A stretch of 64,000 nt of DNA, taken from contig OX335647.2 of NCBI GenBank assembly GCA_946894095.1, forward strand, positions 15,394,001 through 15,458,000, in the 5' to 3' direction. Shown here one piece after another: positions 42,580 to 54,509 of the stretch. Under the pieces are notes generated by a model, which was not told the DNA's origin, did not search any database, and worked only from the letters and a program-made list of their open reading frames with translations. The position numbers and the translations under genes are program-made. The DNA is from Incurvaria masculella. Its lineage: Eukaryota; Arthropoda; Insecta; Lepidoptera; Incurvariidae. Numbering within the stretch: position 1 is the first letter of the stretch; every line of letters begins with the position of its first letter.

Positions 42580-45075
42580 TAACATTAAAAGCTATTCTCA
42601 ATTATGTTTACCACTTGCGTATTCCTACATACTAAACCTATACCGTATAAATACAAAGCAACTCTTGTGTAGCAGTTGCTCTGCGACGACACAATGGCCC
42701 CAGCCCAACTTTGCCACCCGCTGCGTACTCCGCGCGACTTACGCCCGGTATTGATTACGCATCTGCCGCCTCTGCTTACCCCGCGCAGCTTACGTCGGCA
42801 CATCCACGACGCGAGTGAACCTTTGTAACGATGTGAAAATACGGCGGCCATTCTATTGTTTGATTACGTGTGTAAATCGTTGGAATGGATGGGCAACTAA
42901 GGGCTTAGAGACCGTCACGTAGCATTCGAGAGAACGCTGCGTGTGCATTCGTACCCTATTTTGTCTTAGGTTTGTTTTAAAAATAACTAAACTGACAAAA
43001 CATATCAGTGAAACAACTATAATCACACGTATTGTAAATGCAACAAAAACTACAAATTAAAATCGTTTCTGATGTTAAGACCGTCCAGGTATCTCGAATA
43101 GCATAGAAATCAACGAAAAGCGATAACAACAGACGACTCGAAGCTCAGCTCAACTTTAGGAAACAATTTGTATAAAGCGGCTCTGCTCGCGGCACCGCCC
43201 GCCAAGTAATTGAAAAAGTTAGCTACAACTTTTCCCATCAAACTACTCCCCATTAAGCATGTCACCATTTTGTCTAAAGCCTTTGAAGAAACGTCTTTTC
43301 CAGCCTCTTCAATTTCAGTTTGTCGATTCTACTGAATTCGTTGTCAGAGAATGTATACGGGCTTACTGTATTTTATATATTAATTTAAATAGCACGAGTG
43401 ATTTTAACTTGGGTTGAATTAAGCCCAGAAAACCTTTACTTTGTCGACATTAGAGCCATAATGCTCTAATGAAAACCTTTCACCCTTATTAAAGTCCTTT
43501 TCGTCGGATGAAGATTTCTTCACCCGATGAGAGAGGTTTCCTCTAAGATGCCCCAAATATTCAAAAGGGCTCTTATCTTTTCGATTTCACACTTGGTAGA
43601 GTTTCATTAGAATGTGCCCGGCGTGGAAAATCCAAGCTGTCAGCGTGTATTTTATCTCTGTCGATTTTTCAATGAAAACGTAAAATATTATGCCACATTC
43701 ACTTTACTCTTGAGTTCCCTTGACGACGTTTTTGCTCAAATTTACATATTTCCCTTCTTGAAAGTAAATCAAAGTAAATGAATTTTCGCTACATAGTTAG
43801 AGTTTTATAAAAAAATGAAACAGCTTTATTACTTATATGTAGTTGATAAAACGGTTCTAATGCGTACGTCGCGTCGTATGTAAGTGATGTAACAGAAAGC
43901 GTTTAACGATTTAACATATTATAATTTAGATATTGAGGATTGTTTTAAATATTACTTTTATTATTTTTATTTATTAATTTTAATTAATTAGTATTTATTG
44001 GGAATATTTAAAAAATGTTTATACAGTTAATTCTTTAATGAAAATGTATTAGTTGTGTTTAAATTTTATACTACTTATTTTATAATACTAATAATTCATT
44101 AGTATTCGTTATGACGCAGTAAAAGATTAAATTCTATATCGTATTGATTTTCATTATCCCTGAGCAATTTATTTGATTCGATTTTATTCTATCCTATCCT
44201 AGAAAAATGTGTTATGGGAGCAAATTTAATATTTACAGGGATTTGTCGGAAATGTCTTAATTAAACTTAAAATTTACTTGCAATAATTTTAAATGTTTTC
44301 AGTGAATGAAAATATTTTAGTTTTAATAAAACTTATTTGTAAAAATCAAAGTAAAATACCACTGACACGGGAAGGCTGACAGTGGGTAATCGGACAATGC
44401 TGATGCGGTACGGACTGGCGACGAGCGAGCATCCAGAATGGCAGGAAGGATGACGGTGGACTAGAAGGCCCAACATGAGTGGGCAAGTTCATGCCATCAT
44501 GATGTACATACATTTTGAAAATATATATTAAAAAAACAACAAGTACCTAATGCAAACCATTTTTTTTTTGTTTTCATAGGAACACTTATATCTACGTGTT
44601 CTGATAATATCAGTGCTAACCTAAGCCTCACTCACTCAACCTAACCTACTATCTTAAGAGGATCCTAATACCTACAAATTTAAATACGCGATTGAAACGA
44701 TAGCCAGAGCCCGACATCGCTTAGTCAGAGCAATTCGGGATCAATCTTTCAAGATGAGACTAACCCGCAAAACGTGTGAAATCGGTGTTTTTATTGTTTC
44801 GTTAAAGACATTTCAAAAAGTTAAACGTAACCTTAACTAAATTGGTAGATATAGGTAAAAGTTAAAAGTTGCAAAGAGTGTATCTTTAAAATGGTATTTA
44901 AATAAATATCAGTTACTGTCAATATCAGCAGCAAACTTGAAAAATAATACGTTAGAGATCTGACTTCGGCATTTTTTTCATGCAAAAAATATCATTTTCT
45001 AAAATATATTTGTAAAAATATTGAGCTGAAATTATACATGTTTTTTTTTTCATGTTCTCATTTCGTATGGTTCAG
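42580..45075. other. Interval with no recognised gene
   Basis: A moderately GC-rich stretch at 42,675-42,850, otherwise AT-rich. Nothing with family motifs. A GA-rich, GC-balanced patch at 44,370-44,490 stands out in composition but has no identified relative here. Confidence 0.35.
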
Positions 45076-45079
45076 GAAC

Positions 45080-45629
45080 TTAAGGTGGCCCAACCCGCTC
45101 ATTTCCCCATACAAAAGGGGAAAGAAGATCACGCCTATATTTCTTGTCAGAGATCCAAAATTTTGCTCAATATAACTTTATTTGATTGAACTAGATGTCT
45201 GATGACCATTGGCATTGTAAAATTGTGTTTGGTTTCCAAGTTATAACGTCCGAAAGTTCGGATTTTTCGCGCGTTTTATACAATTACTTTGGAGGTGGAT
45301 TACGCAATGATAAAGTACGAACATCTTAAAAAGATTAGTCATCAGACATAGCTTGTTTAATCAAGATTTATAATCTATTTGGTTTTTGTTATATTTTTGA
45401 CTACAGCGGTCGTGGTTTACTTTTAGCTATAAGTCGTTTTGAAATTAAAAATTTCGTAAATCTTACCAAATCATACACTATGCACATTGTCTTTTTTGTG
45501 GACAGGTTGCATCTTCCTCATAACGGAGCCTGTCTTATTCTTAGAAACAGAGAAGGTCCCAGAGCGCAACAGCACGGTTTTGTACCGTGCCCGCAAATGA
45601 GTTGAGGCCGCCGGGTTGGGCCACCTTAA
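45080..45629 (-). mobile_element. TTAA-flanked MITE, copy 2
   Basis: Complete copy of the 7,681-8,229 element in opposite orientation, with TTAA at 45,080-45,083 and 45,626-45,629 and ends GGTGGCCCAACCCG. Small frames inside (such as 45,471-45,659) are chance. Confidence 0.85.
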
Positions 45630-45996
45630 CGCAATCAAACCATACGCATTGGCTAGCATAATAAATCTTAACCTGGAAATAAGATTAGGTTATTTTCCTA
45701 GTCATTTCCCAAGGGTTGCAAGTTTGCTAAAAAACATAACTATACCAATATAAGTAAAACTTTACTGTGACATTAGTGTTTTTTTTTAAATGTAGAACAT
45801 TTTCATTCCGTTGCTATAAGTATACCCCTAGAAAATGTAAGCAAAACATTAATTTCGTCACGCGCTCACCATTCATTTGCTAAGACTAATAAAAACGTTT
45901 TCACCCACATCATTTTTACAGGACGCGGGCTCATAACCCAAGATTAACATTCAACAAGCGCGGTTCTGTGCCAGCGGTGTTTCTATGATTGATTTT

Positions 45997-46548
45997 TTAA
46001 GGTGGGCCAACCCGGCGGGATTAACTCATTCGCGGAGTTATTTATTCGGTATATAAACCGTGCTGTTGCGCTCTAGGACCTTTTCTGTTTCAAAGAAAAA
46101 GACAGGCTCCGTGATGAGGAAGAAGTCCACAAAAAAGACAATGTAAATAGTGTATGATTTGGTAAGATTTACGAAAATTTTGATTTCAAAACGACTTATA
46201 GCTAAAAGTAAACCACGACCGCTGTAGTCAAAAATCTAACAAAAACAAAATAGATTATTAATCTTGATTAAAAAGGCTATGTCTGATGACTAATCTTTTT
46301 AAGATTTTCTTACTTTATCATTGCGTAATAAACCACCAAAATTATTGTATAAAACGCGCGAAAAGTTCGAACTTTCGGACCTTATAACTTAGAAACCAAA
46401 CACAATTTTACAATGCCAATGGTCATCAGACATCTAGTTCGATCAAATAAAGCTCTTTTGAGCAAAATTTTGGATCTCTGATAAGAAATATGGGCGTAAT
46501 CTTCTTTCCCCGTTTGTATGGGGAGTTGAGCGGGTTGGGCCACCTTGA
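45997..46548 (+). mobile_element. TTAA-flanked MITE, copy 3
   Basis: Same family, same orientation as copy 1. The left flank is TTAA (45,997-46,000); the right flank has mutated to TTGA (46,545-46,548). The left end carries an extra G (GGTGGGCCAACCCG). Confidence 0.82.
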
Positions 46549-46549
46549 T

Positions 46550-46985
46550 GCGCTGAACCCATCCCGGGTTCGGCGGCGTCCGATCAGGAGACCAATTCTT
46601 GTGCTTGTTAATATTCGGAATACACGATCCTGAATCCTCACTACATCAGTAAGTTTCGACCTATTCTGATGCATTGACGGTTCGCATAAGGAAATGCATA
46701 TGTAATTTTTCGTAACCGCTGAATTCGAAATTACATGGAAATGTTTCATTTCCTGCCACTCACTCCGTGATTATAAAAATACCAACGTAATGTCAAAGTG
46801 AATTCCTCTCCTAAGAACACTCCTGATTCATCAACCCGGAATTCCTAGAATTGGCCCCCAGGACCGTTCGCTTGAGTTGGGGAAGGTCACATCACTTTAC
46901 CCTCGTTCTGATCGCTCCGTCTCAGCTATGAAACTTTATTGCCATGTAGAAACTACAATCACAGCGGGATTTATAAACATGCACG
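46550..46985. repeat. Interval with one short dispersed repeat
   Basis: 46,797-46,855 (CCTCTCCTAAGAACACTCC and TGATTCATCAACCCGGAAT) is an inverted, slightly diverged copy of 50,228-50,285. The rest shows no recognised feature. Confidence 0.5.
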
Positions 46986-46993
46986 ATATACAC

Positions 46994-47326
46994 TAAAAAC
47001 CGGCCAAGTGCGAGTCGGACTCGCACACGAAGGGTTCCGAACCATCATCAAAGATTAAACACAAAAAATCACGATTTTTATTATTTTTTTATTTTGCCTA
47101 TTTGTTGTTATAGCGGCAAAATAAATACCCACTCTGTGAAAATTTGAGCTGCCTACCTATTACCCTTCATGAGATACAGCCCTGTGACGGACGGACGGAA
47201 GGACGGACGGACGGACGGACGGACGGGCGGACGGACGGACGGACGGACGGACGGAAAGACTGACGGACAGCGGAGGCTTAGTAATAGGGTTCCGTTTTCA
47301 CCCTTTGGGTACGGAACCCTAAAAAA
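46994..47326 (+). repeat. CCGGCC interspersed repeat, copy 8, expanded tetranucleotide
   Basis: Complete copy from AAAAACCGGCCAAGTGCGAG to GGTACGGAACCCTAAAAAA. The internal GGAC tract at about 47,188-47,262 has expanded to some 18 units with a few interruptions, against 3-5 units in other copies. Confidence 0.85.
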
Positions 47327-47450
47327 TGATGAACAACTCTATTCTAGCACAGTTAAAAAGTCAATCATTTGTCTGTCTGTTTTGTGTAAAACGTATATAA
47401 AATATATTTTCATTTTTCATTTTCATTACTATTCATGTATTATACGAGCA

Positions 47451-47945
47451 TTATTATTATTATTATTACTTTTTTATTGATAGGTTACCAGCTTTAAGCT
47501 GATGCGCCTATATCACAAGACGTATTTTATATGATTGTCCAGTTTATTTTTGAAGGAATTTACGGAGACAGCGTTTACAAGTTCACTGGGAAGACTGTTC
47601 CAAGATTCTACTACTCTGTTGGCAAGATAGTTTCGTCGAGGGTTCTGCTTCGACCGATTGTGATACAGCTTTTTTGAGTGCCCTCTCAGGTTTTTAGTAT
47701 TAGCAAGGGTGAACATATCTTTTAGCTTGGTAGAGTTGTAAGAAGAGTTGAGAATTTTAAATGTTTCAATAAGATCTCCCCGTTCTCTTCGTTCTTGTAG
47801 AGTGGTGAGGCCAAGCTTGTCCAGCCGGGTTCCGTAACTTTAATTTTTCAGTGCAGTTGGCATTTTTGTTGCTCTTCTTTGTACTCGTTCCAGCAGGTCA
47901 ATATCTTTACGGTAAGTATTTATAGTATCATATCCTCAGAGGTTG
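47451..47945 (-). pseudogene. LINE reverse-transcriptase C-terminus with (TAA)n tail
   Basis: Minus-strand reading: I-D-L-L-E-R-V-Q-R-R-A-T-K-M, then a stop (TAA, about 47,839), T-R-L-D-K-L-G-L-T-T-L-Q-E-R-R-E-R-G-D-L-I-E-T-F-K and, to 47,513, R-N-Y-L-A-N-R-V-V-E-S-W-N-S-L-P. These are the standard closing motifs of CR1/Jockey-like reverse transcriptases. The tail is an ATT run at 47,451-47,469 (TAA repeats on the minus strand). Confidence 0.8.
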
Positions 47946-48109
47946 GTTTTATATTGCATGTGTATATTTCTTGTAAACATGAATTTTTTATTTTAAAAAC
48001 GCAATTTATTTTTAAAATACCTGTGATAAAATACAATTGAGCAACACCATTTGTACAAAGTAATTAAGAAAAAATTAACTAAAACTATTAACTATAAACT
48101 AAATAAAGA

Positions 48110-48202
48110 ATCGCTCTCGAAATCCAAAGAGGCAACGCGGCGAGTGTTCTAGGCACTTTGGGGCAAACATCGGCTGCCTTCAATGAAATATTTTACCTTT
48201 AA
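48110..48202 (+). pseudogene. Retroelement C-terminal fragment (Q-R-G-N-A-A-S-V-L)
   Basis: Thirty codons read I-A-L-E-I-Q-R-G-N-A-A-S-V-L-G-T-L and end at a TAA. The same phrase closes the longer minus-strand fragment at 60,042-60,313 and is one I recognise from the C-termini of certain animal LINE proteins. A CAATGAAATAT inverted repeat follows the stop. Confidence 0.5.
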
Positions 48203-48204
48203 CC

Positions 48205-48728
48205 CAATATATTTCATTGGATCGCTCTCCGATCCACAATTTTCTTTAGTTTTATTTTTTAAATTTTCCTTTTAGATGTTAGACTAATATTAATTTAAAA
48301 AGATAAATAGTGCGTAAATTATGCAGTTGTATGTATCTATCTGTTAATAAAATATCTCCTCTAATTTTGATTCTAAGTTTTGCGGAAAACTGCCCAGATC
48401 GCTTGCTACATTGCCCCGCTATCCGTGCTATCCGTTGTCGAAGAATTATTTCCGATTTTTTGTCTCCAGATAATTCAAACAATTTAGAGCCTTGTACCAA
48501 ATTGTATGCGTCCTTGCTCCAAGAGCTATATGGTCTCGACAGAGAAAGCAATAAATACATGGCTTAGCCTTATTTTCGAGTACTTCAGCTGTTTGGAGCA
48601 AACCGCTCATTCGGCGGCTGCGCCGGCCATCCTTGAAGTAGCGGAAACATGTGAGAAAACCAACGTATCCACACATGTGGCGTCCCATACCATTGCCTTA
48701 CCTTTCGACCATGGAATGAGCGTCATCC
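48205..48728. other. Interval with no recognised feature
   Basis: Overlapping short frames on both strands (48,279-48,688), none with motifs I know. Confidence 0.35.
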
Positions 48729-48731
48729 CAT

Positions 48732-48864
48732 CTGGACGTGTATTCTTGGCATTCAGTCATTGCATTCAGGCATTCAGTAGAGTTAACAGTAATGTCAAAA
48801 TAAATTATTCTTCTGTTAACTCTACTGAATCCGCAATGACTGAATGCCAAGAATACACGTCCAG
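48732..48864. repeat. Foldback element, about 52-bp arms
   Basis: Left arm 48,732-48,789 and right arm 48,813-48,864 are inverted (CTGGACGTGTATTCTTGGC outside, GTAGAGTTAACAG inside), with an extra GCATTCAG-type duplication in the left arm and a 23-base loop. Confidence 0.75.
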
Positions 48865-49019
48865 GCCTTTTCCCGTCATATCTGTTAAGGCCCATTGGTT
48901 CGAGTATAGAAGGAATTTCAAATCAATATTCAAATTATGTCAACCCAGGACTAAATGAACATAAAATCTCTAAAACGAAAAAATAACCTTAACGTCACCC
49001 GTTCTATATTTTAAGGCTA

Positions 49020-49340
49020 TCTTCTTTTATACTATCGTAAAAGGTAACGTCTGTATTTATGTCAGAGTAAACTCCGTAACCACTAAACGGATTTTAATGC
49101 AGTTCAAGCCAATATAATCTTGGGGCTCAATATAGGATATATACAAAAAAACGACGGATAATTTCATATGCGTTCTTCCACTGATATTATAATACGGAAG
49201 GTTCGGATGTATATTATTCAATCACGCCATATCGGATTAATCGATTTTAAATATATTTGGTAGATTTCTTCAGGAAATAATTCAGCGCGACATCATTCAC
49301 AAACGACATTGACCCGAGCGGAGGCGGGTACCTCAGCTAG
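49020..49340 (+). mobile_element. Small non-autonomous Helitron
   Basis: Begins TC after an A (GCTA|TCTTCTTTTATAC), contains the ACTAAACGGATTTTAATGC motif common in lepidopteran Helitrons, and ends with the hairpin ACCCG...CGGGT (49,312-49,329) and CTCAGCTAG followed by T. Length 321 bp. The 3' end is the same as at 24,966. Confidence 0.6.
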
Positions 49341-49649
49341 TCAACAACTAAAAATCTTAACGCAATCGTATAATCGCACTGACTGGTATTTAAAGCATGC
49401 TCGGTTTGTAATATCCACGGTAATAAAGATGATGGATGCTATCATTATCCAATTTCATATTCTGGTTTAATGTCTACGTATGATCGGTTCTGTAAAGTTT
49501 CTGTTTCCAAAATCACCATCTGGAATAATCAATTTGATGATTTGTTCACCTGGATGAAAAGGTATCATCACTTCTACACCTAATATAATAAAAAATATGG
49601 TAGTGAAGAATATCATAACATTCTCCTTAATTTTTCTGTACAATTGATT

Positions 49650-50015
49650 GGCCCAGTGGCGCGACACTTCGGCGATCACTCTCCGAAGTTAAGCAACGCT
49701 GGGTCCGGTCTGGTCTTGGATGCGTGACCATTCGACCGTTGAGAGAGGCTGGCCGTGGTTCGGATTCCACGTTAAACTGTAGGTCCCCTTCCTTACTTAC
49801 TAGGTGGTAGGGTTTATGCCGCCCGGGTTGGTACCATCGCATTGGATGAACGATGGTCAAAGCGGCAATGAAAATTGTCCGTGTTTTCCATCCAGTTCAA
49901 TGAAGCCGTGCAATATTAGGAAGGTCCTGGCATGGCACCTAGTTCCCATGTGGTGTGTTGGGCTAATACCATGACAGAAGGTGTGGTATTAGCCATCCAT
50001 GTCCAGTCAAATAAA
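49650..50015 (+). mobile_element. SINE family S, full copy with 5S-rRNA-type head
   Basis: The head (about 49,650-49,735) resembles the internal promoter half of 5S rRNA: GATCACTCTCCGAAGTTAAGC (A-box region) and GGTCTTGGATGCGTGACC (C-box region). From GGTTCGGATTCCACG onward the body is that of the tRNA-headed copies (TAAACTGTAGGTCCCCTTCC, CCATCGCATTGGATGAACG, GGTCCTGGCATGGCACC, TAGCCATCCATGTCC), ending in a 10-A run at about 50,006. It is not a 5S gene: only part of the 5S sequence is present. Confidence 0.85.
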
Positions 50016-50019
50016 AAAA

Positions 50020-51565
50020 AAAATAAGCTCATACAGCTGTACACGATAGTGTACACTATTATTTACACAGCGTAAACTATATTATTTAATGTATCCTAGA
50101 ACGTGAGTATTTGATTTATTGTCACAGGGCTGCATGATGCGATTGTCCGGGCCACCGCATCGGTCCACCCCGCCCCCACCGCTGCCTCACCGCGCTACCT
50201 CCGACGCGACGGCACCACCCTCTAGAGCCCAATTCTGGAAATTCCGAGTTGATGAATCAGGAGTGTTCTCAGGAGAGGAATTTACATCGCCACAAGAAAC
50301 AAGTGGCTCGAAACTTAACATTTCCATGTGTTTCCGAATCCATCTCTTATGTAAAATTACATGTCCATTCAGGAGTGTTTATTCCGTATGTAAGAGTTGG
50401 CCTCCTGTATCCCGCCGTGCTCTTCTATTGGAAACCCATACATGGACGTTATATCTAGGCCGTATAATATCAGTGAGGTGTTTTCGATGAGCGACGTGGG
50501 CGATTGATTCATTAGCCTTTTCCCAAGTGTGCCTTTGATGTATGGTTCCATAAGTATGTTCCACCTGCTTGGGACCAACTCAAATAAACTCTTATGATAT
50601 ATTCCAGCAGCCAAGAACGTGTATAATAACATTAGTATTCAACTGTAAATCTAGATTTTTAAAGAAATCAGCTACTTAATAAATGTTTGAAGAGAATTCT
50701 GATTTCTCGTATATTTTATTGAAAAAATAGACATTCTATTTTATCAGCTCTGCCGACTATAATATCTCCATTGATTAACGTAAATACGGACCTATTAAAT
50801 TTTAAGATGGAACATTGTTTCATGCGCGTTGTGGCAGGTGGCGTAAACCAGAAACAATTTCTGAGCTGAGCCGAGATCCAACGCGTAATCGGTGAGATAC
50901 AGCCCACTCTTTGTAAAAAAGTCATCAAACATTTCATGAAAAGAGCAATGTCATATATTTTATTCCAAACTTAATCGGAACATGTCTTCCTCAAAATGCA
51001 ATAAAAATATCACAATTCCCTCTAAAATACGTGTTTTCTTTTAAATTAAAATGAGACACCTATTATAATGAACAATATTGTACGACTGTGGGAGCACAGC
51101 TTTATCATTGAACAATCTCGAAAGCTCGGTTTTGTTTAAGAGTTTCGAGCTTAAAAGCAGCGACGGGGACGTGACCGAGGTACCGAGCGCCGGCTCATGA
51201 AGTAATGAAAACGCGCTGAACGCGACAGTCCCGCCTTCGGAGCGACCAGATTGTCTCATTTATACCGCCTTCTGCAGGAATGAACTGATTCGTTTTGCGA
51301 ATTGAGCTCTTCGCTTCCTCTTGACAAGTATTTATTGAATTCAGCTCCGTCGGTACTTGTCCTCTTTTAACGTTTCCGACGAAGCCGACGGATGGGGCCA
51401 AAGCGCCCGTGCGGAATTGATTGCGAAAATCTAGCGATGCATAGTTTCGAGGCGATTTTCCTACCAAGGCTTAGAATTTCTTCCAATGCGTGTTTCTGAG
51501 CTCACCTAAGCTGCTAATAGTTTAACCCTTAGGAAACAGTGAAGGACGCTCTGGAACCATCAGTG
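50020..51565. other. Interval with no recognised gene
   Basis: A GC-rich proline-type frame at 50,119-50,250 and minus-strand frames at 51,041-51,467 show no known motif. 50,228-50,285 is the partner of the short inverted repeat at 46,797. Confidence 0.35.
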
Positions 51566-51569
51566 GTCG

Positions 51570-51778
51570 TAGTTTTATGTGACTGGACATGGATGGCTTA
51601 TACCACACATACATTCCTGATATTTGCCTATATTAGGAATTAGGCCTTCCCTTTATTAGCACGTCCTTGTTTTTTCACGGGTGTGAAACAAGGACAATTA
51701 TTCTTTACCGCTTCGACCATCTTTTTATCTAAGGCGTTGGTACCAACCCGGCAGGTAGTAGGGCAAGCCCAAACTTAG
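51570..51778 (-). mobile_element. SINE family S, partial copy
   Basis: Minus-strand body with ACATGGATGGCTTATACC near the tail and GTTGGTACCAACCCGGCAGG toward the head. The tail sequence and about 40 bp of the middle differ from other copies; the head is absent. Confidence 0.65.
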
Positions 51779-51779
51779 T

Positions 51780-52940
51780 AGAAGCCCAAATGGGGCGGGG
51801 TTCGAACGCATGACCTCTTGGTTGTTTGATAGCAATCTTTTTTTGAATACGGCATAAACAGAATTTACGGGATAGATGCTGTCGGTCCCTTCCCTGCGCA
51901 GAGCTAAAACTACCAAAACTAAATCGGATTTGGTAACTGCGCAGCCGTTGGTGCTTGGAGGGGGTAGGACAACATTCGTGCCGGGCATTCTACGCGACAA
52001 GCCAACAAAAAATACATGCCGGCGGTATAACCAAAGGACAAGTCAGCAAACGTATTGGTAATGATGGTAACACTGGCTAGTGTTCATGATTGCTTTCGCA
52101 TTAAAATCGTCGGGAGCATATTTTTTGTGGATTGGCCGTGCTCTCCTCCGCCGCACCGAGTCAGTGTATTTTTAAATCTTATTTTTTTATTCATATGGAG
52201 GTTGCTTGACCCTATCCCCACATGTTGAAGAGAGCGTGATAAATATTTAAAGAAAAACAATAATTTTGTTTGCACTCACGCGCGATACCTATAGAGGCAT
52301 CTATATTTTAGTCTGAGCTTACAGCTTAGATCGAAGAAGGATTTCAGCGAAAACTTCATACCAATTCTAAATGATTTCCATTTCTGTGGTATCGCCACCC
52401 TAACATTAGTTACCCATCTCGACAGTCAGCGGTGTAGAATTTCGCACGACATTCCTCGCTGTTTTGCGTCATTAAATAGGGAAAGGCGTAGCAGAGACGA
52501 ACGACTGTCCCGTCAGCGGTCTGTCGCTGAAGAGGGTCGCGTCGAGCTGCGGCGGCTGCTGAAAACGCTACGCTCAAAAATACTCTTGTATTTCTGACTC
52601 CAGTTCAGTATTTATAATCGGCGCTCCCTTTGTTTCCTTTGAATGCTCGGTCGAACAAAAAACTCGATTTATTTGAAATGGGACATCGGATAAAAACGTG
52701 TTTTATTAGATCCCTGGAATTCGGGAGCCAGACTCTCATTTAACTTTCATTGCACAACTTTCTATATTAATTACAGTCCATTTGCGCGTATAATTTTAAT
52801 ATTACACGAGCCTCTACGAAAAACGTGCCGCGTTTTCAAGAAGCTAGCATTAAATATAATCTTATCAACACAACATTTTATTAACAATTCGTTGGGACAA
52901 TAGTGTAACAATTACATTTTAACTGTTAAATCGAAGAGAT
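51780..52940. other. Interval with no recognised feature
   Basis: A moderately GC-rich stretch at 52,430-52,600; otherwise AT-rich with short frames only. Confidence 0.35.
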
Positions 52941-52944
52941 AAAT

Positions 52945-53060
52945 ATATATTTTTGAACCGACTTCAAAAAAGGAGAAGGTTCTATGCTCGACTTTATGTA
53001 TTTTTTATGTCCGTTCACCGATTTCTTGGTTAATTGTAGGCCGATTTTGAATATTATTAA
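52945..53060 (+). repeat. GACTTCAAAAAAGGAG repeat, second copy
   Basis: TTTTGAACCGACTTCAAAAA, GGAGAAGGTTCTATGC, then GTTCACCGATTTCTTGG, as at 30,955 but diverged. Confidence 0.5.
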
Positions 53061-53749
53061 ATATTGATTCGTTAATATAAAAACTGTAACTTAATACCTT
53101 TATTGGGTGTAACTGAGTGTACATCACGCGTGGTGGCTGTGTGGTGTGCGGGGAAATCCGCTTATCTCGTCTCCGCACACATCTCCTGGGTTCCATTCTA
53201 TAGATGGTCGTATTCACACCAATCCTCGAAGGTATACATCATAATTCATGAACACTTGAATTGTTTGCAGTAAAGGCGAAAATGTCATTTCGAATATCGC
53301 GGTGGGTCCGTGGGGCTCGTTTTGCACATTTTGGTATTATTACCATTTCGTTATTATCAATGAGTGTTCTTTAAGAATCAATTAATTTTGGAAAATTATG
53401 AATCTGTATTTAATATTTTGATACACATATATCGAAAAATCGAAAATGCATTGAAGCGACAGCAAACATTTAATCTCCAATGCAAATATTCTTGTGGTCC
53501 CTTGTGGATCCAGGACACATTATTCGTAAAAACAAATATTTGCAGACACAGCTATTTTGATTATTATTTGATTGATGAATGAGAAGGTAAAGTTGTATGT
53601 TTATTTATCTTGGTTAAATTAGTTTCGATTTTATCAGATTTGTTTATTTTTTTGTGATAGATTGACAGGCTTCAATGTTGTATGATTTTGCATGTAATTA
53701 ATTTATACAGTTTTGATTAAGTTTGAATATTATTATATTTTATAAATTA

Positions 53750-54503
53750 CTAGCAGCCCGTCCCGGCTTTGCACGGGCATAATATCATTAAAAAAAATTT
53801 ATTTTGACACAATGATACAGAAATAAACCCTTTTTACGTAGAGTTCCTATATTGAAATATTTGAAATAAAAAAAAACTTAGATATTATTATTAGATGATT
53901 GTGAGATATTAGCGAAATAATAAATTCAAAGTGCTATGGGAGAACCGCGGCCTCCGACGCACTATTTATCGGCACGCTCCCGCCGCCCCGGCCGGCCGGT
54001 ACCGCCGCAAACGCAACGTCCCGCAATTTTTAAATTTGTAATATCTTCGAAAATATTTATTTAAATCATATGCTGTAACGGGCCATATAGATCTACATTA
54101 AATCAACAATGTATTTAAGGTATTTAATTGGATAAGGATTAATGCTGTATTGGTTAAATTCACTTCGAACATTAACCATTATTTGTCGTAAAAAGTAAAT
54201 GACAAAAAAAATTGATTGTGGGATATCCATAAGAGATAGACATATACCATCGCGGAGTTTTCTGTAGACCTTTTCAATGTGTACAATACTTAGTACGTTA
54301 TTTTGTTCAGCCTGCGTTTGCAATGTAAGCGGAAAAAATGAAATTTTTTACGACATCACATTGGAAAACTAAAAAATAACAGTATTTCTCCACTATTTAA
54401 TGGATGTTATTTTACATATAAACCTTCCTCTTCAATCACTCTATTAAAAAAAACCGCATAAAAATCCGTTGCGTAGTTTTAAAGATTTAAGCGTACATAG
54501 GGA
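53750..54503 (-). mobile_element. Helitron-like element, intact 3' end, second copy
   Basis: On the minus strand the element ends with the hairpin GCCCGT...ACGGGC (53,756-53,778) and GCTAG followed by T. Its interior (53,940-54,503) is the inverse of 8,230-8,757 plus 7,667-7,684. At about 54,487 it reads through CGCTTAAATCTTTAAAAC without the MITE that interrupts the other copy. The 5' end is lost beyond CATAGGGATATAG, where a GTGATA microsatellite starts. Confidence 0.75.
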
Positions 54504-54509
54504 TATAGT

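Noticed and set aside
49650..49735. 5S rRNA gene
   Set aside because: Only part of the 5S sequence is present, it is diverged, and it runs straight into a SINE body with an A-rich tail.
51041..51467. Two overlapping minus-strand frames of 72 and 90 residues
   Set aside because: Not recognisable as any family, no splice or start context; treated as chance frames.
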